From Rathayibacter tanaceti (GTDB taxonomy: Bacteria; Actinomycetota; Actinomycetes; Actinomycetales; Microbacteriaceae), in the NCBI RefSeq assembly GCF_001634385.1, contig NZ_LIIN01000010.1:1-40123 (forward strand): a DNA stretch of 40,123 nucleotides, in the 5' to 3' direction. Each line of letters begins with the position of its first letter. Within the stretch, counting starts at the first letter, position 1. This document shows, in pieces, positions 16,943 through 25,189 of this stretch. Below the pieces are notes generated by a model, which saw nothing but the letters and a program-made list of their open reading frames with translations, made no database searches and was not told the DNA's origin. A program made the position numbers and the translations under genes.

Positions 16943-17949
16943 GCCGCCCCGTTCGCGACCGCGGCGAGCGACGACGGTGGGACGACGCCCGAGTGCCTCG
17001 CCACGGTGCCGGCTCCGTAGTGCTCCGCGACCCAGTCGTCGTCGTAGACCGTGTCGAGGTAGCGCTCGCCGAGGTCCGGGGCGACCGCGACGCGCACCCC
17101 TCCGCCCGGCTCCTCGAAGGCGAGGTGCCGCAGCGCCCCGGCCAGGACCGTGCCCGTCGACCCGCCGAAGAGGAACCCGGCGCGGGCGAGCTCACGGCAC
17201 ATCCGCACGCTGTCGGCCTCGTGCACGTGGACGACCTCGCCGACCTCGGCCGGCTCGAAGATCTCGGGGCGGCGGCTGCTGCCGAGTCCGGGGATGAACC
17301 GGGTCCCCGGGCCGCTGCCGGGAAAGGTGATCGAGCCGACGCTGTCGATCGCGACCACCCGGGCGCGATGCCCGATGTCGCGCAGGTAGCGGACGCAGCC
17401 CATCAGGGTCCCCGTCGTCCCCGCGCCGACGTAGAGCACCTCCAGGTCCGGGTACTCGCGCACGATCGCCGGTGCGGTGCTCGCGTAGTGGCCGAGCCAG
17501 TTCGCGGAGTTCGCGTACTGGTTCAGCCACACATAACGGTCGTCCGCCGCGCAGAGGGCGCGGACGCAGTCGATCCGGCTGGTCAGGAAACCCTGGTTCG
17601 AGTCCAGCTCGTCGACCACGATCACGCGTCCGCCGGTCGCCTCGATGTGGCGGCGGTTCTGCACGCTCGAGCGCGGGTCCATCACGCAGACGAAGCCGTA
17701 GCCGCGGCCGGCCGCGATGACGCTCAGGGCGACTCCGAGGTTGCCGGAGGACGATTCGACGATCACTGATCCCGGCCGGAGCACCCCGGCCGCCTCGGCC
17801 GCGTCGAGCATCGAGACGGCGGTCTTGAGCTTGATCGAACCGCCGAAGTTCAGGCCCTCGACCTTGAGGACGATCGGCGCCCCGATCACCGGGTCGAGGT
17901 CGACGAAGACGTCGTCGATCACGAGCTGCTCCGCGCTGGAGATCTGCAT
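16939..17949 (-). CDS. sbnA: 2,3-diaminopropionate biosynthesis protein SbnA
   Basis: This 336-residue fold-type II PLP enzyme resembles cysteine synthase. The PLP lysine lies in NFGGSIKLKTAV (Lys40), with the phosphate or substrate loops ESSSGNLGVAL and VGAGTTGTLMG. The GGSIKLKTA form rather than the GSVKDR of cysteine synthases identifies the SbnA group, which joins O-phospho-L-serine and glutamate into the SbnB substrate. It directly precedes sbnB. The gene 20 bases upstream is the FeeM-like acyltransferase, whose acyl acceptor may be the amino acid made here. Confidence 0.88.
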   Translation of the reverse strand: MQISSAEQLVIDDVFVDLDPVIGAPIVLKVEGLNFGGSIKLKTAVSMLDAAEAAGVLRPGSVIVESSSGNLGVALSVIAAGRGYGFVCVMDPRSSVQNRRHIEATGGRVIVVDELDSNQGFLTSRIDCVRALCAADDRYVWLNQYANSANWLGHYASTAPAIVREYPDLEVLYVGAGTTGTLMGCVRYLRDIGHRARVVAIDSVGSITFPGSGPGTRFIPGLGSSRRPEIFEPAEVGEVVHVHEADSVRMCRELARAGFLFGGSTGTVLAGALRHLAFEEPGGGVRVAVAPDLGERYLDTVYDDDWVAEHYGAGTVARHSGVVPPSSLAAVANGAA

Positions 17950-17969
17950 GGTCCTCCTCCTTCCCCGGA

Positions 17970-19102
17970 TCAGAGCGGCGCGACAGCGCGCAGCTGCTGC
18001 AGTCGGCCGACCGCGGACTTCGCCCGGAACACGGCCCGGCCGCTGCGGCTGAGCCCCCGCATCGCGGCGCGGGCGCGAGGCTGCGGTCGGCCAGCAGTGG
18101 GCCGAACACGCTCTGCCAGTACAGGGCGTTGCGCCCGATCCGCCCCAGGGATTCGCGGATGTCGATCGCCATCACCTGCTCCGTCTCCTCGCTCCACTGG
18201 TGCTTCTTGGTGATCCCCAGCCGCTCGGCGCCCAGGTGCTCGTAGAGCGGGATCAGCTTGTCGATCGAGTCGAGCACGACGAACCGCGCCTGCACCTCGA
18301 GCGCGGTCCGGCCGATCGCCCTGGCCAGCGCGCAGAACACACCGTGGCCGCGGTACTGCGGATGCACGCCCACCCGGGACGCCTCGACGAAGCCCTCGTC
18401 CCAGAGCCGCTGCGGTAGGCCGCCCGTGTCGGCGCACTCGTGCTCGAGCTCGCTGAGCTCCCGATCACCGTTGTTGACCACCACCCGGGCCGAGCCCACG
18501 TTCTTGCTCCCGAGCCGGGCCACGAGGGTGACGGAGGCGGTGTCCCAGCGGTCCACGAGCTGCTCGCTGCCCTCGACGTCGGTGAGGCGCCCGAAGTGCT
18601 GGTTCGCCTGCAGCCGCAGTTCCAGGGCCGCACGGAAGGCGTCGGCGTCGGTGACCTCGTCGACGACGAGGAACCGGTCGAGGCGACGCGGAGCGACTCC
18701 GGCGGCACGCAGGTGGCCGAAGGTGAACGCGTCCACCGTCCCGACGAGCAGCGCGGCGCTGCGCTCGGACGCCGGTCGTCCGAGCAGCTCGACCGCGACG
18801 GTGTCCCCGCCGCCGAGCCCGGTGACCCGCGCCGGGAGCACCACTCGACCGAGCCAGCCGCTCTCGACCTCGAGCCGCAGCTCGGTGCCGACTCCCGGCC
18901 GCGCCGCGGGCATCCGGAGCTCGCCGGCGCGCGTCGACAGCCGGATGACCTCTCCGGTCAGCACCGTCGAGGCGCGCAGCACCGCCGATCCGCGCAGTCC
19001 TATCGACCCCCGCAGGCGGAGGCGCACGGGCAGCGGCGGATCGATCGGGTGCAGCATCGTGGCGGGATCGGCGGTCGCCGTCTCGTCCTGTGTCCGAGTC
19101 AT
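17970..19102 (-). CDS. FeeM-like N-acyl amino acid synthase with an extra N-terminal domain; frame change near the C-terminus
   Basis: Residues from about 150 onward show the LuxI/FeeM-like GNAT pattern: FRAALELRLQANQHFG, SARVVVNNGDRELSELE, FVEASRVGVHPQYRGHGVFCALARAI (acyl-donor loop) and YEHLGAERLGITKKHQW. Such enzymes make N-acyl amino acids from acyl-ACP. The first 130 residues are a beta-rich domain that may be PilZ-like, an uncertain call. The ATG at 19102 has AGAGGA just upstream; an in-frame ATG at 19138 has none. Near 18060 the frame must change by one base so that the end reads MRGLSRSGRAVFRAKSAVG and stops at 17970; otherwise the frame would run antisense-like through sbnA. Corrected length 377. 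Confidence 0.7.
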
Positions 19103-19165
19103 CAGTCCTCTTCCGGGTCGCGCGGGGTCGACGGTCATCGCCGGGGGTCGGGTGTCGGGGTCGGG

Positions 19166-20049
19166 TCAGTGCAACGCGTAGCCGACCAGCAGCGGCTCCG
19201 AGTAGAGGGGCACCCGCAGGTCGTCGGCGGTCAGCTCCCGCGACCTGTAGAGCGAGGGCACCTCCCTCGCCACCGTCGGGGCGAACGGGAGCCGGGCGCG
19301 ACCCGGAGCTGCGCGCGGTCGACGATGAGGCACTGGACGCCGAGCGCGAGGCTCCAGTAGAGCCGGAGCCAGCCGAGCGCGTCGACGAGGCGGTCCTCGT
19401 CGCTGAAGTAGAGGATGCGGCCGACCGGCTGGCGCGGAGTGACACGCATCTTCTTCACGATCGCGTAGAGGTGGCCCGAGCGGCCACGGCGGCGCACGAG
19501 GAAGTGCCGGCAGTCCAGACCGCGATGGTCCTCGAAGATCCGTAGCTGCGACCCGGTCAGAGCGGAGCCGATCGCGGCCTCATCCGTCTCGACCCTCAGA
19601 TCGGCGCGCAGAGCACCGGGAGTGGGGACCGGCAGGATGCGCAGCACCTCCTGCTCCAGCTCGGCGAAGCCGAACTTCCTGCTGATCTCGTAGACCTCGG
19701 GCGAGGGCGTGTAGTTCAGCAGCGTCATGCCCTTGATCGAGAGCGCGGGCAGCAGGAGCATCAGGCTCTCGGAGCGGAATTCATCCTTCACGTACCAGCT
19801 GTGCAGCTCGCAGAACTTGCGCATCGCCCCGGCGATCTCGCGCCGGGTGAACAGCATCCCGATGAAGCCGACGACCTCTCCCTCTGCTTCGAGGACATAG
19901 CCGTAGTAGTCCTCCTCTCCGCCCCAGACCGGCTCGAAGAGCCGGGCACGGGCCTCGCTGGGGAGGGCCGCGTTGCGCAGCGTGGAGGAGCGGATGAGGT
20001 CGTAGACCCGGGCTGCGTCGTCCCGCGTCGCGCGGCGCACCTCGGCCAT
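19166..20049 (-). CDS. GNAT-like acyltransferase, frame change near the C-terminus
   Basis: The protein starts AEVRRATRDDAARVYDLIRSS, a GNAT opening, with YYGYVLEAEGEVVGFIGMLF as the central strands and SLMLLLPALSIKGMTLLNYTP, KFGFAELEQEVLRILPVP afterwards. A second half (ISRKF to DRLVDALGWLRLYW) suggests a duplicated or extended GNAT fold. The frame as written ends at 19231 with an Arg-rich tail; one added base at 19283-19305 gives a natural end (REVPSLYRSRELTADDLRV, stop at 19166) and 294 residues. It is the first gene of the operon with the FeeM-like enzyme and SbnAB. It may be a second acyltransferase for the other amine of diaminopropionate; this is inference. Confidence 0.65.
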
Positions 20050-20521
20050 CTAGCGCAGTCCGCCCCGTATCGGGACGCGCGCGGCACGGCACGCGTCGCC
20101 GCTCCGGATCCGAGGTGCTCCGGGCGATCCGTCTCTGATCATGCGCTTTCCCCCTTTTTCGACGGGAATGCCGATCTCCTCACCCGATATCGGCCCGTCG
20201 TCGCTGAACTGCTGCCCCAGGTCTACTTCCTGCCGGGAAGAAGTGCGTACTGATCGGTCGCAGAGTTTACGCCGCCGTAACACGCCGGTCACACGACGAT
20301 GGACATCGACAGTAATAGCCCGTGATTATCGAAAAGGAATAGCCGTGGAAGACGATCTAGGGCACTATCGGCCCACCGGATCGAGGCAGCCGGACGAGGA
20401 CGTGCACCACCGCTGCCACCGCACTCGGGCCCGAACGCGATGCCGGGGTCTGTCGCGCCTGCGCCCCGCCGCGAGCTCACCGTCGCCCGACACGACCCTC
20501 TCCAACCGAGAAGGAACACCG
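20050..20521. promoter_or_regulatory. Divergent control region of the biosynthetic operon and the antiporter gene
   Basis: This 472-base region separates the minus-strand operon from the plus-strand antiporter and should hold both promoters. It is locally AT-richer (around 20270-20350) than its neighbours. A 10-base palindrome CCGATATCGG lies at 20184-20193. No convincing promoter hexamers or gene were recognised. Confidence 0.4.
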
Positions 20522-21817
20522 ATGACCAGCACCGAGATCGCCGCGCACTTCACCGCTCAGCTGTGCCTCATCCTGATCGCCTGCGTGCTGATGCGCCGGG
20601 CGGCGCAGTGGATCGGCCAGCCTCCGGTCATCGGCGAGATGATCGCCGGCGTCCTGCTCGGTCCGTCCCTGTTCGGGCTGCTCGCACCCGAGCTGCAGGC
20701 CGCGATCTTCCCGCGCGACGGCGCCGGGATGACGATCCTCTATACACTCAGTCAGCTCGGTCTCGTCTTCTACATGTTCGTCATCGGGCTCGAGTTCGAC
20801 ACCCGGATGGCCCGCACGAACGCCCGCGCCGTCGTCGGCGTTTCGAGCTCCGGTCTTCTCGCGCCGCTCGCGCTCGGGATCCTCTGCGCCGCACCGCTCC
20901 TGGCCGACTCCGGGATGTACTTCACCGAGGGCGTCGACTTCTGGCCCGCGGCGCTGTTCCTGGGCGCCGCCATCGCGACGACCGCGTTCCCGATGCTCGC
21001 GCGGATCATCTCCGAGCGCGGCATGGGCGGCACGCGGTCCGGCACACTCGCGCTCGCCTCCGGAGCCCTGACCGACGCCGTCTCGTGGATCCTGCTCGCC
21101 GTGGTCATCGCGGTCTTCCAGAGCGACCCGATGATCGCCGTGGCAGCCGTGCTCGGCGGGGCCGTCTATGTGGCGATCCTGCTGACGGGTGGGAAGACCC
21201 TGCTCGCCCGTTTCCTTCCGGCGAGGGGCGGGAGCGAGCTGAGCTCGTCCGCCTACATGGTCGTCCTCATCCTGGTCCTCGCGAGCGCCTGGTACACCAC
21301 GGCGATCGGCATCCACTCGATCTTCGGCGGCTTCCTGCTGGGCGTGGCGATGCCGAGAGGCGCCGTGGCCGAGACAGTCATCCGCCGGACCGAGCCGTTC
21401 GTGAAGAACATGCTGCTGCCGCTCTTCTTCGTCTATTCGGGGCTGAACACCCAGATCGGGCTGGTGAACACTCCGCTGCTGTGGCTGGTCACCGTCGGGC
21501 TCATCGCCGCAGCGGTGCTCGGCAAGGGCGTCGCCTGCTACGGAGCGTCGCGGCTCCTCGGAATGGGGCGGAGCGAGTCACTCGCGGTCGGCAGCCTGAT
21601 GAACGCTCGCGGCCTGATCGAGCTGATCCTGCTCAACATCGGCCTCCAGGCCGGCTTCATCACGCCGACTCTGTTCACGATGCTCGTTCTGATGGCCGTC
21701 GTCACGACACTGATGACCGCGCCGGTCTTCGACCTGGCCGTCCGCCGCGGCGGGCTCGGGATGCCGGCGTCCGCGGCGCCGACCGTCGAGCCCGCAGCGG
21801 AGCACCCGGTGGGCTGA
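20522..21817 (+). CDS. Cation:proton antiporter (CPA2 family)
   Basis: The 431-residue membrane protein has 11 to 13 hydrophobic segments and the Na+/H+ exchanger motifs: GQPPVIGEMIAGVLLGPSLFG near residue 35, LGLVFYMFVIGLEFD near 80, SGALTDAVSWILLA in the transport core and SLMNARGLIELILLNIGL near the end. CPA2 transporters exchange Na+ or K+ for protons. AAGGA precedes the ATG by about nine bases. A CPA2 antiporter divergent from a biosynthetic operon is often a product-associated exporter or a protection gene, but a housekeeping ion role is equally possible. Confidence 0.88.
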   Translation: MTSTEIAAHFTAQLCLILIACVLMRRAAQWIGQPPVIGEMIAGVLLGPSLFGLLAPELQAAIFPRDGAGMTILYTLSQLGLVFYMFVIGLEFDTRMARTNARAVVGVSSSGLLAPLALGILCAAPLLADSGMYFTEGVDFWPAALFLGAAIATTAFPMLARIISERGMGGTRSGTLALASGALTDAVSWILLAVVIAVFQSDPMIAVAAVLGGAVYVAILLTGGKTLLARFLPARGGSELSSSAYMVVLILVLASAWYTTAIGIHSIFGGFLLGVAMPRGAVAETVIRRTEPFVKNMLLPLFFVYSGLNTQIGLVNTPLLWLVTVGLIAAAVLGKGVACYGASRLLGMGRSESLAVGSLMNARGLIELILLNIGLQAGFITPTLFTMLVLMAVVTTLMTAPVFDLAVRRGGLGMPASAAPTVEPAAEHPVG

Positions 21818-21896
21818 GGGCCGGGCTGCCGGCCGGTGCGGAGAGTCCGCGCTCCCGCCGGGTGGTCTCGACGAGCACGGGGAGAGGGAGGCATCG

Positions 21897-23270
21897 ATGG
21901 CATCGACGAGCACGGACGGAAGCCCTGCGGGACGCGGCCGGGTCGAGGACGCGGAAGCGCTCGAGCGTTTCCGGAGCCTGCTGCGGATACCGACGGTCTC
22001 CGGCCGCGACGACGCCGGGAGGGACGCCGACTTCGAGCGGTTCCTGGCGACTCTCACCGAGCTGTACCCGCGCGTGCACCACGCCCTCGAGGTCGAGCGC
22101 GTGGGCGGGTACTCGCTCGTCCTGCGCTGGCGCGGTCTCGATGCAGCGTCTCCGACAGTGCTGATGGCGCACTACGACGTCGTGCCCGCCGTGCCCGAGG
22201 ACTGGAGCGTCGCCCCCTTCGGCGCCGTCGTCACCGGCGCCCCCACCGAGGCTGTCCTGCACGGCCGCGGCACCCTCGACGACAAGGGCGCGCTCGCCGC
22301 GATCCTCGAGGCCGTCGAGGAGGCGGTCGCCGACGGTCACGTCCCTCGCCACGACCTCTACCTGTGTTTCGGTCACACGGAGGAGGTGTCCGGTCAGGGC
22401 GCGTCCGCGATGGTGGCGTGGTTCCGCGACCGCGGCCTCCGCCCGGCGCTCGTCCTCGACGAAGGAGGCGCCGTGGTCGCAGACGTCTTCCCGACCGTCC
22501 GAGCACCGGCCGCTGTGGTGGGCGTGTCGGAGCGCGGCGTCGTCAGCCTGCATCTGCGCGTCACCGAGCAGGGCGGGCATGCGTCCATCCCCGCGAGACT
22601 GCCGGCGACCACACGCCTCGCACGTGCGATCGTCCGCGTCCACCGGCATCCCTTCCCCGTGGGCATCCCCGCGCCCACCCGCGAATTCCTCGCGAGGATG
22701 AGCGCCCTGGCCTCTCCTCCACTCCGCCTGGTCTTCTCGCACCTCGGTTCGACGGCGCCGCTGGTCGCACGAGCGCTGCCGTTCCTCGGCCCCGAGATGA
22801 ACGCACTGGTGCGCACGACCGTGGTCGCCACCGCCCTCTCGGGGGCGCCCGCCGACAACGTGATGGCCCGGGAGGCGCGCGCGACTCTGAACGTGCGCAT
22901 CCAGGTCGGCACGTCGGTGGCCGACGTCGTGCGGCACGTGCGACGGGCCGTCCGCGACGACGCGGTCGAGATCGAGCTCTCCGAGCCCTTCGAGCCCTCG
23001 CCCGTCTCTCCGTGGGCGGGCGAGGCGTGGGACCGGCTCCACGACGCGCTGGCCCGATCGCATCCCGGAGTCGTCCTGACCCCCTACATCCAGCTGGGCG
23101 CGAGCGACAGCCGCTTCTTCGCGCCGATCAGTGACGCGGTCTACCGGTTCACGCCGTTCGAGATGACGAGGGCGGAGCGTGCGAGCATCCACGGCCCGAA
23201 CGAGCGGATCCGCGTCGACGCCTGGCTGCGCGGGATCCGCTTCTACCGCGCGCTGATCGCCGGGTCGTAG
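21897..23270 (+). CDS. M20-family metallopeptidase (carboxypeptidase S / PM20D1-like)
   Basis: The 457-residue protein has the M20 zinc-site motifs: LMAHYDVVPA (His and the adjacent Asp, near residue 85), GRGTLDDKG (second metal ligand), FGHTEEVSGQGA (catalytic Glu and metal Glu) and LVLDEGG. The sequence order and YDVVP, WSVAPFGAVV, ASIHGPNERI fit the CPS1/PM20D1 branch, some members of which split or form N-acyl amino acids. A ribosome site GGGAGG is seven bases before the ATG. It follows the antiporter by 79 bases and may be co-transcribed. Since the cluster seems to make an N-acyl amino acid, this enzyme may remove a protecting acyl group or degrade the product; this is inference. Confidence 0.85.
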   Translation: MASTSTDGSPAGRGRVEDAEALERFRSLLRIPTVSGRDDAGRDADFERFLATLTELYPRVHHALEVERVGGYSLVLRWRGLDAASPTVLMAHYDVVPAVPEDWSVAPFGAVVTGAPTEAVLHGRGTLDDKGALAAILEAVEEAVADGHVPRHDLYLCFGHTEEVSGQGASAMVAWFRDRGLRPALVLDEGGAVVADVFPTVRAPAAVVGVSERGVVSLHLRVTEQGGHASIPARLPATTRLARAIVRVHRHPFPVGIPAPTREFLARMSALASPPLRLVFSHLGSTAPLVARALPFLGPEMNALVRTTVVATALSGAPADNVMAREARATLNVRIQVGTSVADVVRHVRRAVRDDAVEIELSEPFEPSPVSPWAGEAWDRLHDALARSHPGVVLTPYIQLGASDSRFFAPISDAVYRFTPFEMTRAERASIHGPNERIRVDAWLRGIRFYRALIAGS

Positions 23271-23933
23271 GACGCCCGTCGTTCGAGCCCGTGCCGCATC
23301 CGTCCTCGCTGGTCGCACCCGCCACGCCGCTGCTCAGCCGGTCGACCTCTCCGCAGAAAGCGCTGCCCATCCGTGCCGTGGAGGAGACGATCGTCGACGA
23401 GTATCAGGACGGCCTCCGGCTCGACCGCACGCCGGAAAGGACCTCGAGCGCCTGGTCGACGACGAGGTCGTCGCGACTCGCGGCGACGCTGAGCAGCGAC
23501 ACGCACAGGACCGATCTCGAACGCTTTGAGCGTGAACGGCTCCGCCTCCTCCACTTCCAGGGCGTCCCCGGCGCCCGCACCGACGTCGCCTGACAGCTCG
23601 ACGGGAGAGGGGCGGCTAGCCCCTCCCCCCCACCCGTTACGGTGCTCCCAGCGGCAGAGCGCCTTTTCACACACGGGAAATTTCACGATGCGTCGGGACC
23701 AGCTCCACCGATCTCACCCCGGGCGCGCCACGGTGCTGCCCCCATTGGCTGCCGGTTACGAAAAGACGGACGACGTTACCGGACGAGGCTGACTTGTCTC
23801 GCGCACCTCCGATCGCGAGTCTTGGAGCTTTTAATGAGGTTCGAGGCCAAAGCACCTGGCTCTCAGGCAACACCAAGGTCACCGTAACCACAGGCGTGAG
23901 AGCGCTCCCGCGCGCGAAGTGGGCGCCCCATTG
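23271..23933. other. Gene-free stretch at the border of the accessory region
   Basis: No reading frame has convincing protein character. A hairpin at 23607-23625 lies in the first half. Base composition falls from about 23640 onward, which marks the beginning of the accessory region. The stretch may contain decayed genes that I cannot identify. Confidence 0.4.
23607..23625. terminator. Candidate hairpin after the M20 peptidase gene
   Basis: GAGGGGC (23607-23613) pairs with GCCCCTC (23619-23625) around GGCTA, followed by a C-run rather than T. It lies about 340 bases after the peptidase stop, so the assignment as a terminator is weak. Confidence 0.35.
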
Positions 23934-23963
23934 TTGACACACCTTCACGAACAGGAGTAGACC
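23934..23963 (+). promoter_or_regulatory. Probable promoter of the bacteriocin-like operon
   Basis: A perfect TTGACA at 23934-23939 is followed 18 bases later by TAGACC (23958-23963), a moderate -10 element. The ATG of the precursor gene is at 23998 with GAGGAGG eight bases upstream. Confidence 0.5.
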
Positions 23964-23997
23964 AGTATGGACGAAGGCAGCGCTGAGGAGGAAGAAC

Positions 23998-24771
23998 ATG
24001 AATCCTAGAAACGTGACCACGAAACTAACTGTCGGTATTTCCGCGGTTGCCCTTCTCGGTGCGGTGGCGGCACCCGCATACGCCGATGAATCCGTAACAA
24101 ATGAATATTCGTCCGCTGCGGGCGCCGTGAATCGAGTCACGCCGAGCGAATCGACTCCAGAGGTCGGCGATAGTGGACTTCCCGCGGATGGCGGGAGCGT
24201 AATAACCACAAACGGGGCTGGAATCATCATGCCCGCGCAAGGAGCCCCGGTTGTCAGCGATGGAAACGTTGTGTATGACGGGCAACATTCAGGATCGAAG
24301 ATTATCGCCCAACCGACTGCTACTGGCCTTCGATCCCTCGTGTACATCGAGGACTCTTCGGCTCCCGAGAGATACGACTTTAATTTCAATGATGCTTCAA
24401 GGTTGCAGGTCCTTCCGGATGGAGCTGTTGCCGTGCTAGGCGAACCCGAAGGGACTGAAGAGCCCCTACTGGGCGTCGTTGCAGCGCCGTGGGCCAAGGA
24501 TCTAAACGGGCAGTCGGTTCCCACTCACTTTGAAGTCGAGGGAACAACCCTCACCCAAGTGGTCGAGCACAAGGAAGGAAACTACGCGTATGGGATCGTC
24601 GCTGACCCGGATTGGAACGCTTGTGCAGCGGGTGCGATCGCAGGTTTTGGCGGCGGAGCGGTCGCAGCCGGGTCAATCGGGAGCGTGATCCCATTCTGGG
24701 GGACGGCGGGCGGTGCGGTCATGGGTGGCCTGTACGGAGCTACTGCAGGCTGCATGGCCGCGGGAGGATGA
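23998..24771 (+). CDS. Secreted precursor with a bacteriocin-like Gly/Ala-rich two-Cys C-terminus
   Basis: The 257-residue protein starts with a Sec signal peptide (LTVGISAVALLGAVAAPAYA, cleavage after AYA). A pro-region of about 170 residues ends with GVVAAPWAKDLNGQSVPTHF, LTQVVEH and YGIVADPDW, a pattern known from secreted Actinobacterial precursors that end in a small peptide. The last 50 residues (from Trp206) contain Cys209 and Cys252 and glycine-spaced hydrophobic segments (GAIAGFGGGAVAAGSIG, PFWGTAGGAVMGGLYGATAG), like pore-forming class II bacteriocins and halocin C8. Base use is less GC-rich than the flanks, a sign of transfer. A candidate immunity gene follows after seven bases. 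Processing and activity are inferred. Confidence 0.65.
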   Translation: MNPRNVTTKLTVGISAVALLGAVAAPAYADESVTNEYSSAAGAVNRVTPSESTPEVGDSGLPADGGSVITTNGAGIIMPAQGAPVVSDGNVVYDGQHSGSKIIAQPTATGLRSLVYIEDSSAPERYDFNFNDASRLQVLPDGAVAVLGEPEGTEEPLLGVVAAPWAKDLNGQSVPTHFEVEGTTLTQVVEHKEGNYAYGIVADPDWNACAAGAIAGFGGGAVAAGSIGSVIPFWGTAGGAVMGGLYGATAGCMAAGG

Positions 24772-24778
24772 TCAAGAG

Positions 24779-25003
24779 ATGAAGAAGCTACTACTTCGGC
24801 CCGTTCCCGACTCAATATTTATCATGATCGCGTTCTTTGATTTGGTCTTCAGTACCGTCATGTGTTACGTGCTCCCAGATTCCAAAGCAACCTTCGCGAC
24901 CGTGGCGATGATTTCATTTGCCGGGCTCTTGTTTATTTCGTCGCGGCTCAGGAACATATCTACTTCGCACGGTGAGGGAACTCTTAATAGCAACAAAAGC
25001 TGA
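24779..25003 (+). CDS. Small two-helix membrane protein, candidate immunity protein
   Basis: The 74-residue protein has two hydrophobic segments (SIFIMIAFFDLVFSTVMCYVL and FATVAMISFAGLLFI), a positively charged start (MKKLLLRP) and a polar tail. It starts seven bases after the precursor stop, and the GGAGG around that stop can serve as ribosome site. Many bacteriocin operons place such a small membrane protein directly after the precursor as immunity protein. No homologue is recognised, so the role rests on position and topology. Confidence 0.55.
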   Translation: MKKLLLRPVPDSIFIMIAFFDLVFSTVMCYVLPDSKATFATVAMISFAGLLFISSRLRNISTSHGEGTLNSNKS

Positions 25004-25059
25004 CGAAGCCGTAAACCACTCCCAGACCGACGGCTTGGTCATCTAGAGCAGAGCGGCGG

Positions 25060-25089
25060 CCCGGCTGGCACAGAGACCAGCCGGGTTTT
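25060..25089 (+). terminator. Rho-independent terminator of the bacteriocin-like operon
   Basis: CCCGGCTGG (25060-25068) pairs with CCAGCCGGG (25077-25085) around an 8-base loop and is followed by TTTT. It lies 57 bases after the two-helix protein stop. Confidence 0.7.
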
Positions 25090-25189
25090 GCCATGCCACT
25101 CAACGGTTGTCGTGGCTCGGCGCTCTCGGGCGATCGCGGACCGCGCCGAGGCCTCGGCAGGTGTCCCATAATGAGCCACCTGGTTGGGC

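Noticed and set aside
17192-17969. Continuation of the FeeM-like frame through sbnA
   Set aside because: The region encodes SbnA in another frame on the same strand, and the extension is low-complexity Arg/Gly-rich. A frame change near 18060 explains it better.
21702-23318. A 538-codon minus-strand frame opposite the M20 peptidase
   Set aside because: No recognisable domain; antisense to a gene with all M20 metal motifs.
25039-25189. Minus-strand frame reading TPAEASARSAIARERRAT and TTVEWHGKTRLVSVP, resembling a Phd-type antitoxin
   Set aside because: The similarity is faint, there is no start or ribosome site, and the end of the frame is the terminator hairpin of the bacteriocin-like operon.
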